Assembly (NCBI GenBank): GCA_031285625.1 | Contig: JAITVV010000007.1 | Location: 124,001-188,000, forward strand | DNA: 64,000 nt | From: Prevotella sp. | Lineage (GTDB): Bacteria > Bacteroidota > Bacteroidia > Bacteroidales > Dysgonomonadaceae | Direction of reading: 5' to 3' | In this document: positions 53,832-62,873 of the stretch, in pieces | How the letters are laid out: every line of letters starts with the position of its first letter | Position numbering within the stretch: the stretch's first letter is position 1 | The notes under the pieces: model-generated | Databases searched by the model: none | Told to the model about the DNA's origin: nothing | The model's input: the letters and a program-made list of their open reading frames with translations, nothing else | Made by a program: the position numbers and the translations under genes

Positions 53832-54173
53832 ATGAAAATCGATTTTGAAAATAATAGTAAATTATATTACTCGATGAAAGAGGTTGCTTCTCATTTTAAT
53901 GTAAATGAGTCTCTTCTTCGCTTCTGGGAAACAGAATTCGATACAATCAATCCAAGAAAGACGGATGGAGGTACACGCCAATACACAAAAGCAGATATAG
54001 ACAATATTGCGGTAGTATATCATCTTGTTAAAGAAAGAGGCCTAACTCTTGAAGGAGCACGCCAAACGCTTAGACAAAAAAAAGACGAGGAAACCCGTAA
54101 AATACAGGTAATTCAAAAATTGGAACAGATTAAAAAAGAATTAATGGACATGGAACAAGAGTTCGGTGAATAA
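53832..54173 (+). CDS. MerR-type transcriptional regulator
   Basis: 113 aa. Winged helix-turn-helix: LYYSMKEVASHFNVNESLLR, FWETEFDTINPRKTDGGTRQ, YTKADIDNIAVVYHLVKERG. A C-terminal coiled coil follows with no effector domain or cysteine metal site, so it is the short Bacteroidota class widely encoded after an M23 peptidase gene. Its targets are unknown. Confidence 0.9.
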   Translation: MKIDFENNSKLYYSMKEVASHFNVNESLLRFWETEFDTINPRKTDGGTRQYTKADIDNIAVVYHLVKERGLTLEGARQTLRQKKDEETRKIQVIQKLEQIKKELMDMEQEFGE

Positions 54174-54215
54174 TATCAACTAATCTGACATAACTTACAT
54201 AACTATAGTACAGCA

Positions 54216-54785
54216 ATGGATCCCAATAAAATTTGGTTTACATCCGATCATCATTTCGGACATAAAAATATTATAGAGTTTAGCCAAAGGCCTTTCCTAA
54301 ACACTGATGAAATGAATGAGGAGCTTATCAAACGATGGAATGAGAAAATCGGAACAGAGGATATGGTCTATCATCTGGGAGACTTCGCTCTGATGTCATC
54401 CGGAAAATTAAGAAGTATTCTGGATCGGTTAAATGGGAGAATACACTTGATACAGGGGAATCATGAGAGCGCAGCACTTGATTGTGCCAGTCGTTTTGAA
54501 TGGATAAAAGATTATCACGAACTGACAGTGAAAGATACTGATGCCCATAAAGGCGAACGGTTTATCGTATTGCTCCATTATGCAATGAGGGTATGGAATG
54601 CGAGTCACTATGGGACATGGCACCTATACGGTCATTCTCATGGAGACCTTCCTGACGATGAAGCTTCTTTATCTTTTGATGTCGGTGTTGATACTAATAA
54701 TTTCTACCCATATTCCTACGAAGATATAAAAGTAAGAATGTCACAAAAAAAGTGGATTTCACCTATTGAGTCAAGAAATAAATAA
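54216..54785 (+). CDS. Metallophosphoesterase
   Basis: 189 aa, calcineurin-like fold. Metal-binding motifs in order: WFTSDHHFGHKNIIEF, VYHLGDFAL, LIQGNHESA, IVLLHYAMRVWN and YGHSHGDL. Substrate unknown; related short phosphoesterases act on phosphodiesters or phosphoproteins. Starts 42 bp after the MerR-type gene and ends against the convergent channel gene. Confidence 0.88.
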   Translation: MDPNKIWFTSDHHFGHKNIIEFSQRPFLNTDEMNEELIKRWNEKIGTEDMVYHLGDFALMSSGKLRSILDRLNGRIHLIQGNHESAALDCASRFEWIKDYHELTVKDTDAHKGERFIVLLHYAMRVWNASHYGTWHLYGHSHGDLPDDEASLSFDVGVDTNNFYPYSYEDIKVRMSQKKWISPIESRNK

Positions 54786-55442
54786 TCAGACCTTTTCCTG
54801 CCAGTCATCTCCCTCACTTTTTAGAATTGGCAGTTTTAGATGATATTTAGTTGCTAAAAATCTTATTACGACAACAAATATAGCTGTAGCAATTTCAGTA
54901 ACAACCAAATCCACATTTAATAGATTCAATACACTAAATAATACGCCTCCTAATATACAGGCAACGGCATATAGCTCCTGAGTAAAAATAATAGGAACTT
55001 CGTTTATCAGAATATCGCGAATCATCCCTCCTACTATCCCTGTTATTGTAGCCATGGATACACATACCCAAACAGGATACTCAAGTGCTAAGGCTTTCTC
55101 ATATCCAACAACAACAAACAGTCCCAGACCAATACAGTCGAACCAGAATATTGTATTATTGAGATGTACCAGATATTTTCTAAAACAAAGGACTATAATA
55201 AAAGCAAATAGTGTACACCAAATATAACGGCTAGCCTGTGTCCAGAATATAGGAACATCAAGTAACAAGTCACGAAGTGTCCCCCCTCCTACAGCTGTTA
55301 CAAATCCAATAACTATAGCTCCAAACCAGTCAAAACGCTTTGCCGAGGCTAAACGGATACCACTGATAGCAAATGCTATTGTTCCTAAAAATTCAATTAT
55401 ATCAACAAACTGAATTTGTGCCAAATCATCAAAGAGGAACAT
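54786..55442 (-). CDS. TRIC-family cation channel (UPF0126/YicG)
   Basis: 218 aa with about seven membrane helices in two repeats. Each repeat holds the family glycine-rich block: FVTAVGGGTLRDLLLDVPIF and TITGIVGGMIRDILINEVPI. Prokaryotic homologues are trimeric monovalent cation channels. It ends 1 bp from the convergent phosphoesterase gene. Confidence 0.9.
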   Translation of the reverse strand: MFLFDDLAQIQFVDIIEFLGTIAFAISGIRLASAKRFDWFGAIVIGFVTAVGGGTLRDLLLDVPIFWTQASRYIWCTLFAFIIVLCFRKYLVHLNNTIFWFDCIGLGLFVVVGYEKALALEYPVWVCVSMATITGIVGGMIRDILINEVPIIFTQELYAVACILGGVLFSVLNLLNVDLVVTEIATAIFVVVIRFLATKYHLKLPILKSEGDDWQEKV

Positions 55443-55478
55443 GATTTATTAAGATTTATAAATTATAAATGTGTTTTG

Positions 55479-56555
55479 CTATTCTTCATCATTGGCAATC
55501 ATTCCACTTCCAATACACAGTTTCGAATCTTTATCGTAAACAACACCAAACTGTCCGGCAGCTATACCTTGTACCTTCTCGTCAGAATAGATACGGTACA
55601 AATCACCTATTTTTTCAATTCTCCCTCGTGTGAATTCAGGTGTATGCCTTATTTTAAATGTTATATCTTTGGAGCCATCAAAGTCACCCCATATATCTTC
55701 TGTGATAAATGAAAAACCGGCTAGATTCACCACTTTTCCGTATTGGGTTTCAGGGTCATATCCATTAGATACATATACTATATTGCGCTTTGTATCTTTT
55801 TTTATAACAAACCACGGACCACCACTCAATCCTAACCCCTTACGTTGCCCAATAGTGTGAAACCAGTAGCCGTCATGCCTTCCTATTACATTTCCGGTTT
55901 CGAGCTCCACAATTTTACCCTTTCGCTCACCCAGATAGCGACGTATAAAATCATTATAATTGATTTTTCCAAGAAAGCATATCCCCTGACTATCTTTACG
56001 CTGAGCAGAAGGCAGACCCTGTTGTGCAGCAATAGCACGCACTTCACTTTTTAGCAAATTACCTATAGGAAACATCAGCTTCGATGCCTGCAGATAATCG
56101 ATCTGTCCTAAAAAATAAGTTTGATCTTTTACATGATCCTTTGCTGTAGATAACCAGGTCTTACCATTCAACTCTGTTGTTGTGGCATAATGCCCTGTAG
56201 CTATTTTATCAAATTCATGTCCCCATTTTTGTTCAAAGCATCCAAACTTAATGAGTTTATTACACATCATATCGGGATTAGGAGTAAGCCCCCTTTTAAC
56301 AGCATCAATTGTATAACTAACTACATTCTCCCAATACTCTTCATGTAGAGATACGACCTCCATCCTACAACCATACTTTTTAGCAATGTATGTTGTAATC
56401 TCGATATCCTCCTCGGCAGGGCAATCAATGTATCCCTGTTCGTCCTCCATACCTATCCGTATGTAAAATATCGTAGGGTCATAACCTTGTTCTTTTAGTT
56501 GATGAACAACTACAGAACTATCGACTCCTCCCGATACCAATGCTGCTATTTTCAT
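55479..56555 (-). CDS. mnmA: tRNA-specific 2-thiouridylase MnmA
   Basis: 358 aa from the start at 56555 ([20 protein letters not shown]), which begins with the PP-loop SGGVDSS as usual; the open frame continues to 56627 with a hydrophobic stretch not expected for MnmA. Catalytic cysteines lie in [13 protein letters not shown] and [23 protein letters not shown] and the C-terminal AGQFGVVYD complete the family pattern. It makes s2U34 in tRNAs for Lys, Glu and Gln. Confidence 0.95.
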   Translation of the reverse strand: MKIAALVSGGVDSSVVVHQLKEQGYDPTIFYIRIGMEDEQGYIDCPAEEDIEITTYIAKKYGCRMEVVSLHEEYWENVVSYTIDAVKRGLTPNPDMMCNKLIKFGCFEQKWGHEFDKIATGHYATTTELNGKTWLSTAKDHVKDQTYFLGQIDYLQASKLMFPIGNLLKSEVRAIAAQQGLPSAQRKDSQGICFLGKINYNDFIRRYLGERKGKIVELETGNVIGRHDGYWFHTIGQRKGLGLSGGPWFVIKKDTKRNIVYVSNGYDPETQYGKVVNLAGFSFITEDIWGDFDGSKDITFKIRHTPEFTRGRIEKIGDLYRIYSDEKVQGIAAGQFGVVYDKDSKLCIGSGMIANDEE

Positions 56556-56825
56556 TTTTAGTAAGTAATCAAAATACTGTGATAAAACAGGCTGCAAAGT
56601 TAGTAAAAATAACAGAATAATTTTCAATAATACTATTTAGTATCTACAAGGGTTTCCTTTACTTTTAGTTTAAAACAGTAAAGGTAACAACAGTGATTCT
56701 CTGGCTTTTATTTCATATTTTATATATGTTACATTTTCTTTATGCTATATTTTCTTTAGTTATTTCTAATAATTGTATATTTGTAGCCGAATAATATTGA
56801 TTGTTGTTATTTAGACCAAAGAAAA

Positions 56826-57455
56826 ATGGACACTTTAGAAAAACTGACAGCCGAAAAACTTCTTAGTATAAGGGCTATCAAATTACAGCCATCTAATCCC
56901 TTTACATGGGCTTCAGGATGGAAATCCCCTATTTATTGTGATAATCGTAAATTAATATCGTATCCTCGTATACGTACATTTATAAAGACAGAATTATCCC
57001 GTCTTATTCTGGAAAATTTTCAGGAAGTAGATGCTATTGCCGGTGTTGCAACCGGAGCTATTGCTCCCGGAGCATTAGTTGCTGATGCATTAGGATTACC
57101 TTTCGTTTATATCCGTTCTACTCCAAAAGATCATGGTTTGGAAAATCTGATAGAAGGTGAACTTAAACCAGGAAGTAAAGTAGTTGTAGTTGAAGATCTT
57201 GTATCGACAGGCAAAAGTAGTCTAAAAGCTGTAGAGGCAGTACGTCGTGACGGATCGGAGGTTATCGGTATGGTTGCTAATTTTACTTATGATTTCCCTG
57301 TTGCTACAGAGAATTTTAAACAAGCAGATGTAAAATTGATAACATTAACCAATTACGATGCTATTCTTGCGGAGGCTCTGCGGACAGAATATATTGCTGA
57401 ATCGGATCTGGAAACTTTGCAGGAATGGAGAAAAGCTCCTGCTGACTGGAAATAA
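56826..57455 (+). CDS. pyrE: Orotate phosphoribosyltransferase
   Basis: 209 aa. PRPP-binding motif VVVVEDLVSTGKSSLKAVEA, substrate regions NPFTWASGWKSPIYCDNR and FVYIRSTPKDHGLENLIEGE. Makes OMP from orotate in pyrimidine synthesis. TATATTTG at 56776-56783 is a likely -7 box. First gene of a run with the SRPBCC gene, argH and serB. Confidence 0.96.
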   Translation: MDTLEKLTAEKLLSIRAIKLQPSNPFTWASGWKSPIYCDNRKLISYPRIRTFIKTELSRLILENFQEVDAIAGVATGAIAPGALVADALGLPFVYIRSTPKDHGLENLIEGELKPGSKVVVVEDLVSTGKSSLKAVEAVRRDGSEVIGMVANFTYDFPVATENFKQADVKLITLTNYDAILAEALRTEYIAESDLETLQEWRKAPADWK

Positions 57456-57481
57456 CTTAACGTTTACTTATAATACACTCA

Positions 57482-57925
57482 ATGGCTGAATTTGTTAGTG
57501 AGATAAAAACAATTCCGCATGCGGATGCGGATATATATACAGTACTTTCAGATCTGAGTAATCTGGAGTTGGCAAAAGGAAAAATTCCTCAGGATATGAT
57601 CAAGGACTTATCTTTTGATCAGGATTCTTGTACTATAACAGTAGATCCTGTAGGAAAAATCAAATTTGTTGTCATTGAGCGTGAGCCCAATAAAACCATT
57701 AAATTTCAATCAGAGCAGCTGCCTTTTGATGTCACAATGTGGATACAATTAAAGGCTTGTGATGACAATGAAACTAAGATGAAGCTTACTATCAAAGCCG
57801 ATTTGAATCCGTTCTTAAAACCAATGGTATCCAAACCATTGCAGGCTGGAATTGATAAGGTTGCAGAAGGTCTGTCTTCACTACCTTATGACGAAATTTT
57901 GAATAAAGGAAGAATAGAAGAATAA
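57482..57925 (+). CDS. SRPBCC-fold protein
   Basis: 147 aa. Pattern of a START/SRPBCC ligand-binding fold: FVSEIKTIPHADADIYTVLS at the start, FVVIEREPNKTIKFQSEQLP in the strands, and a long C-terminal helix (ALP-type, LQAGIDKVAEGLSSLPYDEI). Common in Bacteroidota next to pyrE. Ligand unknown. Followed by argH at 3 bp. Confidence 0.85.
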   Translation: MAEFVSEIKTIPHADADIYTVLSDLSNLELAKGKIPQDMIKDLSFDQDSCTITVDPVGKIKFVVIEREPNKTIKFQSEQLPFDVTMWIQLKACDDNETKMKLTIKADLNPFLKPMVSKPLQAGIDKVAEGLSSLPYDEILNKGRIEE

Positions 57926-57928
57926 CCA

Positions 57929-59266
57929 ATGAAACTTTGGGAAAAAAGCGTCCAGGTAAATAAAGATGTTGAGTCGTATACTGTAGGACGCGATCAGGAG
58001 ATGGATATTTATCTGGCTCCTTATGATGTATTAGGGTCTATGGCTCACATTACGATGTTGGAATCTGTAGGATTGCTTGGAAAAGATGAGTTGTCAATAT
58101 TGCTGGCAGAACTCAAAACTATCTATAAACAAACAGTTTCGGGAGATTTTACCATTGAAGATGGAATAGAAGATGTTCATTCTCAGGTAGAATTGATGTT
58201 AACTCGGAAACTTGGTGACACTGGAAAAAAAATCCATAGCGGACGTTCCCGGAATGATCAGGTACTGGTAGATCTAAAGCTATTTACCCGGGATCGTATA
58301 CACATGCTTGTGGAATCCGTATCCAAACTGATAGATGTACTCTTAGAACAAAGTAATAAATATAAAGATGTATTAATGCCTGGCTATACTCATCTGCAAA
58401 TAGCTATGCCTTCTTCGTTCGGACTTTGGTTCGGAGCTTATGCAGAAAGTCTTGTTGACGACTTGCAGTTATTACTGGCAGCTTATAAAGTTTGTAACCG
58501 TAATCCGCTAGGTTCAGCAGCAGGCTATGGTTCATCATTTCCTCTCAATCGTCAGATGACTACGGATCTGTTAGGTTTTGACTCTATGGATTATAATGTA
58601 GTGTATGCACAGATGGGACGTGGTAAAATGGAACGCACTGTTGCATTTGCTATTGCCGGTATTGCCGGTACATTATCTAAACTGTCATATGATGCATGTA
58701 TGTTTAATAGTCAGAACTTTGGTTTTATCAAGTTACCGGACGAATATACTACTGGCTCAAGCATCATGCCCCATAAGAAGAATCCTGATGTCTTTGAACT
58801 TACACGTGCAAAATGTAACAAATTACAGGCATTACCGACCGATATCACTTTTATTATAAATAATCTTCCTTCCGGATATTTTCGCGATTTGCAGCTCATT
58901 AAAGAATTGTTTATTCCTTCATTTGAAGAAATGAATGATTGTTTGCAAATGGTTGCCCGAATGATGGGAGAAGTAAAGATTAACGAACATATACTTGATG
59001 ATCCTAAATATCTATTAATTTTTAGTGTTGAAGAAGTAAACAGATTAGTGCTTGAAGGAGTTCCTTTCCGCGATGCTTACAAACAGGTAGGACTGGAAAT
59101 CGAAAATGGGAACTTTGTACATGATAAAACAGTACATCATACACATGAGGGAAGTATCGGTAATTTGTGTAATGATCATATTGATATACTTAGACAGCAG
59201 ATTGTAGATCAGTTTGAATTCGAGAAAGTAATATCCGCTGAAAAAAAATTACTTGGAGAAATATGA
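57929..59266 (+). CDS. argH: Argininosuccinate lyase
   Basis: 445 aa. Fumarase-superfamily signature TGSSIMPHKKNPDVFELTRA with the catalytic Ser in its flexible loop; IHSGRSRNDQVLVDLKLFTR and MPGYTHLQIAMPSSFGLWFG are typical of ArgH. Splits argininosuccinate into arginine and fumarate, the last step of arginine synthesis. No other arg gene is nearby. Confidence 0.95.
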   Translation: MKLWEKSVQVNKDVESYTVGRDQEMDIYLAPYDVLGSMAHITMLESVGLLGKDELSILLAELKTIYKQTVSGDFTIEDGIEDVHSQVELMLTRKLGDTGKKIHSGRSRNDQVLVDLKLFTRDRIHMLVESVSKLIDVLLEQSNKYKDVLMPGYTHLQIAMPSSFGLWFGAYAESLVDDLQLLLAAYKVCNRNPLGSAAGYGSSFPLNRQMTTDLLGFDSMDYNVVYAQMGRGKMERTVAFAIAGIAGTLSKLSYDACMFNSQNFGFIKLPDEYTTGSSIMPHKKNPDVFELTRAKCNKLQALPTDITFIINNLPSGYFRDLQLIKELFIPSFEEMNDCLQMVARMMGEVKINEHILDDPKYLLIFSVEEVNRLVLEGVPFRDAYKQVGLEIENGNFVHDKTVHHTHEGSIGNLCNDHIDILRQQIVDQFEFEKVISAEKKLLGEI

Positions 59267-59314
59267 AAACCTACCAGGTACATTTCTTTATACATAGTTT
59301 AAACTTATACATAT

Positions 59315-60535
59315 ATGGAAGAATCTGAAATTATTCTGGCTAGTTTGTCAGGAGAGGATAAACCCGGAGTAACAGCTGCATTAACTGCGGTATTAGCTAA
59401 ACATAACGCAAACATCCTTGATATAGGGCAAGCAAATATTCACCATTCACTTTCTTTAGCCATAATGTTTGAGGCAACCAATGCCGGAGAGGTTATTAAA
59501 GATCTGCTTTTCAAAGCGACCGAATTAGGTGTTATTATACGCTTCTCTCCCATCAGTAAGGATGAATATATGCGTTGGGTGAATCTTCAGGGTACGAAAA
59601 ACCGTTATATTGTTACAGTTCTTGGACGTACTCTTAACCCTACTCATATATCTGCTGTTGCAGAAGTTAGCCAGAAATATAAACTGAATATTGAAAAAAT
59701 AATCCGTCTTACAGGCCGTGTTCCGTTAAATGCTTCAGATCGTCCCAGCCGGTCTTGCATCGAACTATCTATAAGAGGAACAGTAGAAAGTGTAGAAGAC
59801 CTGAAACACGATTTCATGAAACTAGCGGATGACCTGGGTATCGATATTGCTTTTCAAGTAGAGAATATGTATCGCCGTATGCGTCGTCTGGTTTGCTTTG
59901 ATATGGATTCTACGTTGATACAGACAGAAGTTATTGATGAATTGGCAGAACGCGCCGGAGTTGGAGAAGAGGTAAAAGCAATTACCGAATCAGCTATGCG
60001 TGGCGAAATTGATTTTAGTGAAAGTTTCAAAAAACGCGTAAGCCTTTTAAAGGGACTCGACGAATCAGTAATGCAGGATATTGCCGAAAATCTACCTGTT
60101 ACGGAAGGCATGACCCGTCTTATTCGTATATTGAAGAAAAGTGGATGCAAACTAGCAATATTATCAGGAGGATTTACCTATTTTGGAAATTATCTGAGAG
60201 ACAAGTACGGTTTCGATTATGTATATGCAAACGAACTTGAAATAGAAGATGGTAAGCTTACCGGAAACTATGTTGGTGATATTGTAGATGGCAAGCGTAA
60301 AGCCGAACTACTCCGCTTATTGGCTCAAGTAGAAAAAGTAGACATACGACAAACTGTAGCCGTAGGTGATGGTGCTAATGACCTGCCTATGCTTGGTATT
60401 GCCGGACTAGGTATTGCCTTCCATGCAAAGCCTAAGGTTAAAGCAAATGCAAAGCAATCTTTGTCTACTGTTGGTCTGGACGGAATCCTGTATTTCCTTG
60501 GATACCGCGATTCCATGCTGGAAGGCGAGAAATAA
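59315..60535 (+). CDS. serB: Phosphoserine phosphatase with N-terminal ACT domains
   Basis: 406 aa. Two ACT-type regulatory domains (residues about 1-170, starting LASLSGEDKPGVTAALTAVL), then the HAD domain: CFDMDSTLIQTEVIDELAER with nucleophile Asp and DxDST motif, LAILSGGFTYFGNYL, and AVGDGANDLPMLGIAGLGIA. Makes serine from phosphoserine. The ACT domains suggest feedback control by serine. Ends at a terminator. Confidence 0.96.
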   Translation: MEESEIILASLSGEDKPGVTAALTAVLAKHNANILDIGQANIHHSLSLAIMFEATNAGEVIKDLLFKATELGVIIRFSPISKDEYMRWVNLQGTKNRYIVTVLGRTLNPTHISAVAEVSQKYKLNIEKIIRLTGRVPLNASDRPSRSCIELSIRGTVESVEDLKHDFMKLADDLGIDIAFQVENMYRRMRRLVCFDMDSTLIQTEVIDELAERAGVGEEVKAITESAMRGEIDFSESFKKRVSLLKGLDESVMQDIAENLPVTEGMTRLIRILKKSGCKLAILSGGFTYFGNYLRDKYGFDYVYANELEIEDGKLTGNYVGDIVDGKRKAELLRLLAQVEKVDIRQTVAVGDGANDLPMLGIAGLGIAFHAKPKVKANAKQSLSTVGLDGILYFLGYRDSMLEGEK

Positions 60536-60559
60536 CAGAGAAACATCCTAAACATACAG

Positions 60560-60590
60560 AAAAGTCCGGAAATATCCGGATTTTTCTTTT
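60560..60590 (+). terminator. Rho-independent terminator after serB
   Basis: AAAAGTCCGG (60560-60569) pairs with CCGGATTTTT (60576-60585), one G-T pair, 6-nt loop, followed by CTTTT. It may also serve the convergent VOC gene. Confidence 0.85.
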
Positions 60591-60596
60591 ATCTCC

Positions 60597-60965
60597 TTAT
60601 TTCTGTGCCCATAAACCGACACGGTTTCCTTCACAATCGAGGAATACAGCAAAGAACCCTGCATTGTCAGCCTCTATTTGTGTTTTCGGGATAAGGGTTT
60701 TCCCTTCGTTCTTTTCTATATAGTTCAAAGCTGAATCTATATCCTCACAACTAAGACTTATCAATACTCCATCCTTTGATGGATTAAAGCCTTCAGCCCA
60801 TGATATTGCTCCACTGGCATCGCTACTCTCGTCAGAGAAAAATGCCATTTTTTCATGACCACAATCCATTACAGACAATTTAGTTTTCAGTAATGTTTCA
60901 TAAAATTTAATTGCCCTTTCGAAGTCTGTAGCAGGAATCTCAAAAAATGATACAAGTTTTTTCAT
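60597..60965 (-). CDS. VOC (glyoxalase-fold) family protein
   Basis: 122 aa from the start at 60965 (MKKLVSFFEIPATDFERAIK); the frame stays open to 61058 but the extra segment does not fit the fold. Two beta-alpha-beta-beta-beta units: FYETLLKTKLSVMDCGHEKM and ISLSCEDIDSALNYIEKNEG, ending GFFAVFLDCEGNRVGLWAQ. Metal ligands are incomplete by eye, so activity is uncertain; many homologues are annotated only as VOC proteins. Confidence 0.88.
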   Translation of the reverse strand: MKKLVSFFEIPATDFERAIKFYETLLKTKLSVMDCGHEKMAFFSDESSDASGAISWAEGFNPSKDGVLISLSCEDIDSALNYIEKNEGKTLIPKTQIEADNAGFFAVFLDCEGNRVGLWAQK

Positions 60966-61079
60966 AAAATCTGTTTGTTTAAAATTGTTTATTAAACTAA
61001 TTGACTTAACAAAAGTAGTATCTACAAGTAGCGAAAACTTGTAAAAAAAGGACATCATTTCTAATATGCCGGATATAAG

Positions 61080-61110
61080 AAAAGGGGATTAATCCCCTTT
61101 TTATTTTTTT
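61080..61110. terminator. Hairpin terminator between the VOC gene and the 62-aa gene
   Basis: AAAAGGGGATT and AATCCCCTTTT (61080-61101) form a perfect 11-bp palindromic stem. T-rich sequence follows on both strands, more strongly on plus (TTTTTATTTTTTT). On the minus strand it lies 26 bp past the stop of the 61127-61315 ORF. Confidence 0.8.
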
Positions 61111-61126
61111 ATTGATTACTTGCAAT

Positions 61127-61315
61127 CTAAAATTTTTGTACTAACCGGCTTTCAGCACTATCAGCTTTTTCCTTAAATACAATCCATAATATACCATTAT
61201 CTACCTTAATAATTTCAATCTTGTCAATGGCTGTAACTCCTAACTCATCTCTTATAGAAGGATTAGATTTTTCTCCGATGCTATTATCACCTTCCCATAC
61301 CAAAAAATGTTTCAT
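61127..61315 (-). CDS. Small hypothetical protein (62 aa)
   Basis: Begins MKHFLVWEGDNSIGEKSNPS and ends KADSAESRLVQKF, with IEIIKVDNGILWIVFKE in the middle. No membrane segment or family recognised. The following terminator supports that it is a real transcription unit. Confidence 0.45.
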   Translation of the reverse strand: MKHFLVWEGDNSIGEKSNPSIRDELGVTAIDKIEIIKVDNGILWIVFKEKADSAESRLVQKF

Positions 61316-61561
61316 AACGATATAGACTCCATTGAAAAGGAGCCAATGTCCATTTATTAGCTGTTGTATAAAAACCCATTTTTGCCGCCTTATTATTGTT
61401 TGTAATTGGACTTAAACGGTCCATTATTACATCCATTGTAAGATTTTTACTCAGCAGACTATTATCAATAGTCGTTTGATTGTAAGAAGTTAATGTTAAA
61501 TGCGTTCCTTCGAATGGAATTAATATTCTTCATATTCACATGCATCGACGAAAATAATGTA

Positions 61562-62359
61562 TCACGAGAAATAATCGGAATAAGGCACACAAATAGTCAG
61601 ATATTCAGTCGGCGTATAACCAGAAAAACTTTTAAATTCCCGGATAAGATGTGATTGATCATAAAAGCCACACCTGTAGGTAAGTTCGGTGAGATTAATA
61701 TTTGTATTGTTCTGTAAAGTATATAATGCACGATGAAAACGTACAATACGGGAGAACTCTTTTGGCCCTGTTCCCACATGTTGTGCAAATACACGATTAA
61801 ATTGTTTATAACTAAGGCAAACCTTTTCAGCTATGTCTTCCATTTTGATCTGATTCTGTGTATTTATGGATTCAATTGCTGCTGATATTCTTTTATAGTT
61901 GTAGTCTTTTATAGAATCTAACCGTTTCAATAAAAACTGTTCAATCAGATTAATGCACACCTGATTGTCAGCAGTTTCAACGATACGTTTACCTAAATCT
62001 TTAAGGGCTTTGTCTTCTATATCATTTACAGAAATGGTTTGCTCGTAAAATTCATTTAATGGAATATCGAAAAATGCACTTGCGCCATGAGCCTGAAACA
62101 CGACTACAATCATATTCACGGTATCTGTTGTAGATAGATCAGAAAAACCCATGCTCTGTCCACATATGAAAGACCGAGGTTGCAAATCGCGATCTGATGA
62201 AGAATACATTCTATTACCTCTGTGAAAAACCAGATTAATATATCCGGTTGGTATGATACGTTCTGATATATGGGCAATATCTTCCATCTCCAGTATCCAA
62301 TAGTTCTTAATATAAGGACTAAGTATGCTTGACGGATGTATTATACTAAATTTTTCCAT
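61562..62359 (-). CDS. AraC-family transcriptional regulator
   Basis: 265 aa from the start at 62359 (MEKFSIIHPSSILSPYIKNY). The N-terminal half is the DUF6597-type sensor (RIIPTGYINLVFHRGNRMYS, PRSFICGQSMGFSDLSTTDT). The C-terminal half has the two AraC helix-turn-helices: IKMEDIAEKVCLSYKQFNRV and NLTELTYRCGFYDQSHLIRE, followed by FKSFSGYTPTEYL. Targets unknown; the neighbouring small gene or VOC gene are possible. Confidence 0.92.
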   Translation of the reverse strand: MEKFSIIHPSSILSPYIKNYWILEMEDIAHISERIIPTGYINLVFHRGNRMYSSSDRDLQPRSFICGQSMGFSDLSTTDTVNMIVVVFQAHGASAFFDIPLNEFYEQTISVNDIEDKALKDLGKRIVETADNQVCINLIEQFLLKRLDSIKDYNYKRISAAIESINTQNQIKMEDIAEKVCLSYKQFNRVFAQHVGTGPKEFSRIVRFHRALYTLQNNTNINLTELTYRCGFYDQSHLIREFKSFSGYTPTEYLTICVPYSDYFS

Positions 62360-62873
62360 ATCGATAAAGATATGTAAAGATAACAAGATGTTTTTCTTTG
62401 AGATTGTAAAAAAAGGACATAATAACCAAATTTTAGAAAATAGGCTTACAAGAATCTTTCAATATCTGAAAGGAGTTATACCCAATAACCGCATCATCCA
62501 AAATCCACTTTCGCAAGTAGAAGTTTAAATCTGTAAGGTCGGTAATAAGTAAGGAGACTTACTCGGTTACTGAAGGTTACAAATGCCCAGAACACCCTTA
62601 AATAACTCCTTTCTGATATTTGATCTTAACTGCTTCTACAGTTAGATATATTTCTTCAGTGTGTATACAGATTTTTATTGTGTTTTAATTACACATAGTT
62701 TGCTAATACAAATATAGAGAAATATTTGATATATAATACAGCTATTATGTTAAAATTACACATGAAATGTATTTTTTTAAAGATTTAATTCAAAGAAGTT
62801 AATAAATATTCTGAAAATTTTAACAAAAGAATAATTTGCTTATTTTAGCATTTCAAATCGATATAAATTCAAT
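62360..62873. other. Intergenic region before the final lipoprotein gene
   Basis: 514 bp, AT-rich, no supported gene. A short hairpin (AGTAAGGAGACTTACT, about 62547-62562) is present. The sequence just before 62874 should hold the lipoprotein promoter, but no clear -33/-7 pair is seen. Confidence 0.45.

Noticed and set aside
56640-56700. Possible fourth tandem-GTCAC element upstream of pyrE
   Set aside because: It has AAAGGTAACAACAGTGA but only one GTGA-like unit and no 9-bp period, so it does not match the three hydrogenase-linked copies.
61316-61561. Minus-strand open frame encoding about 80 residues (…LAPFQWSLYRYETFFGMGR)
   Set aside because: It lacks an upstream start codon, overlaps the 62-aa ORF in another frame and matches nothing known; at most a decayed gene fragment.
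62325-62528. 67-codon plus-strand ORF overlapping the start of the AraC gene
   Set aside because: Begins inside the AraC coding region, low-complexity, no family pattern and no ribosome site.
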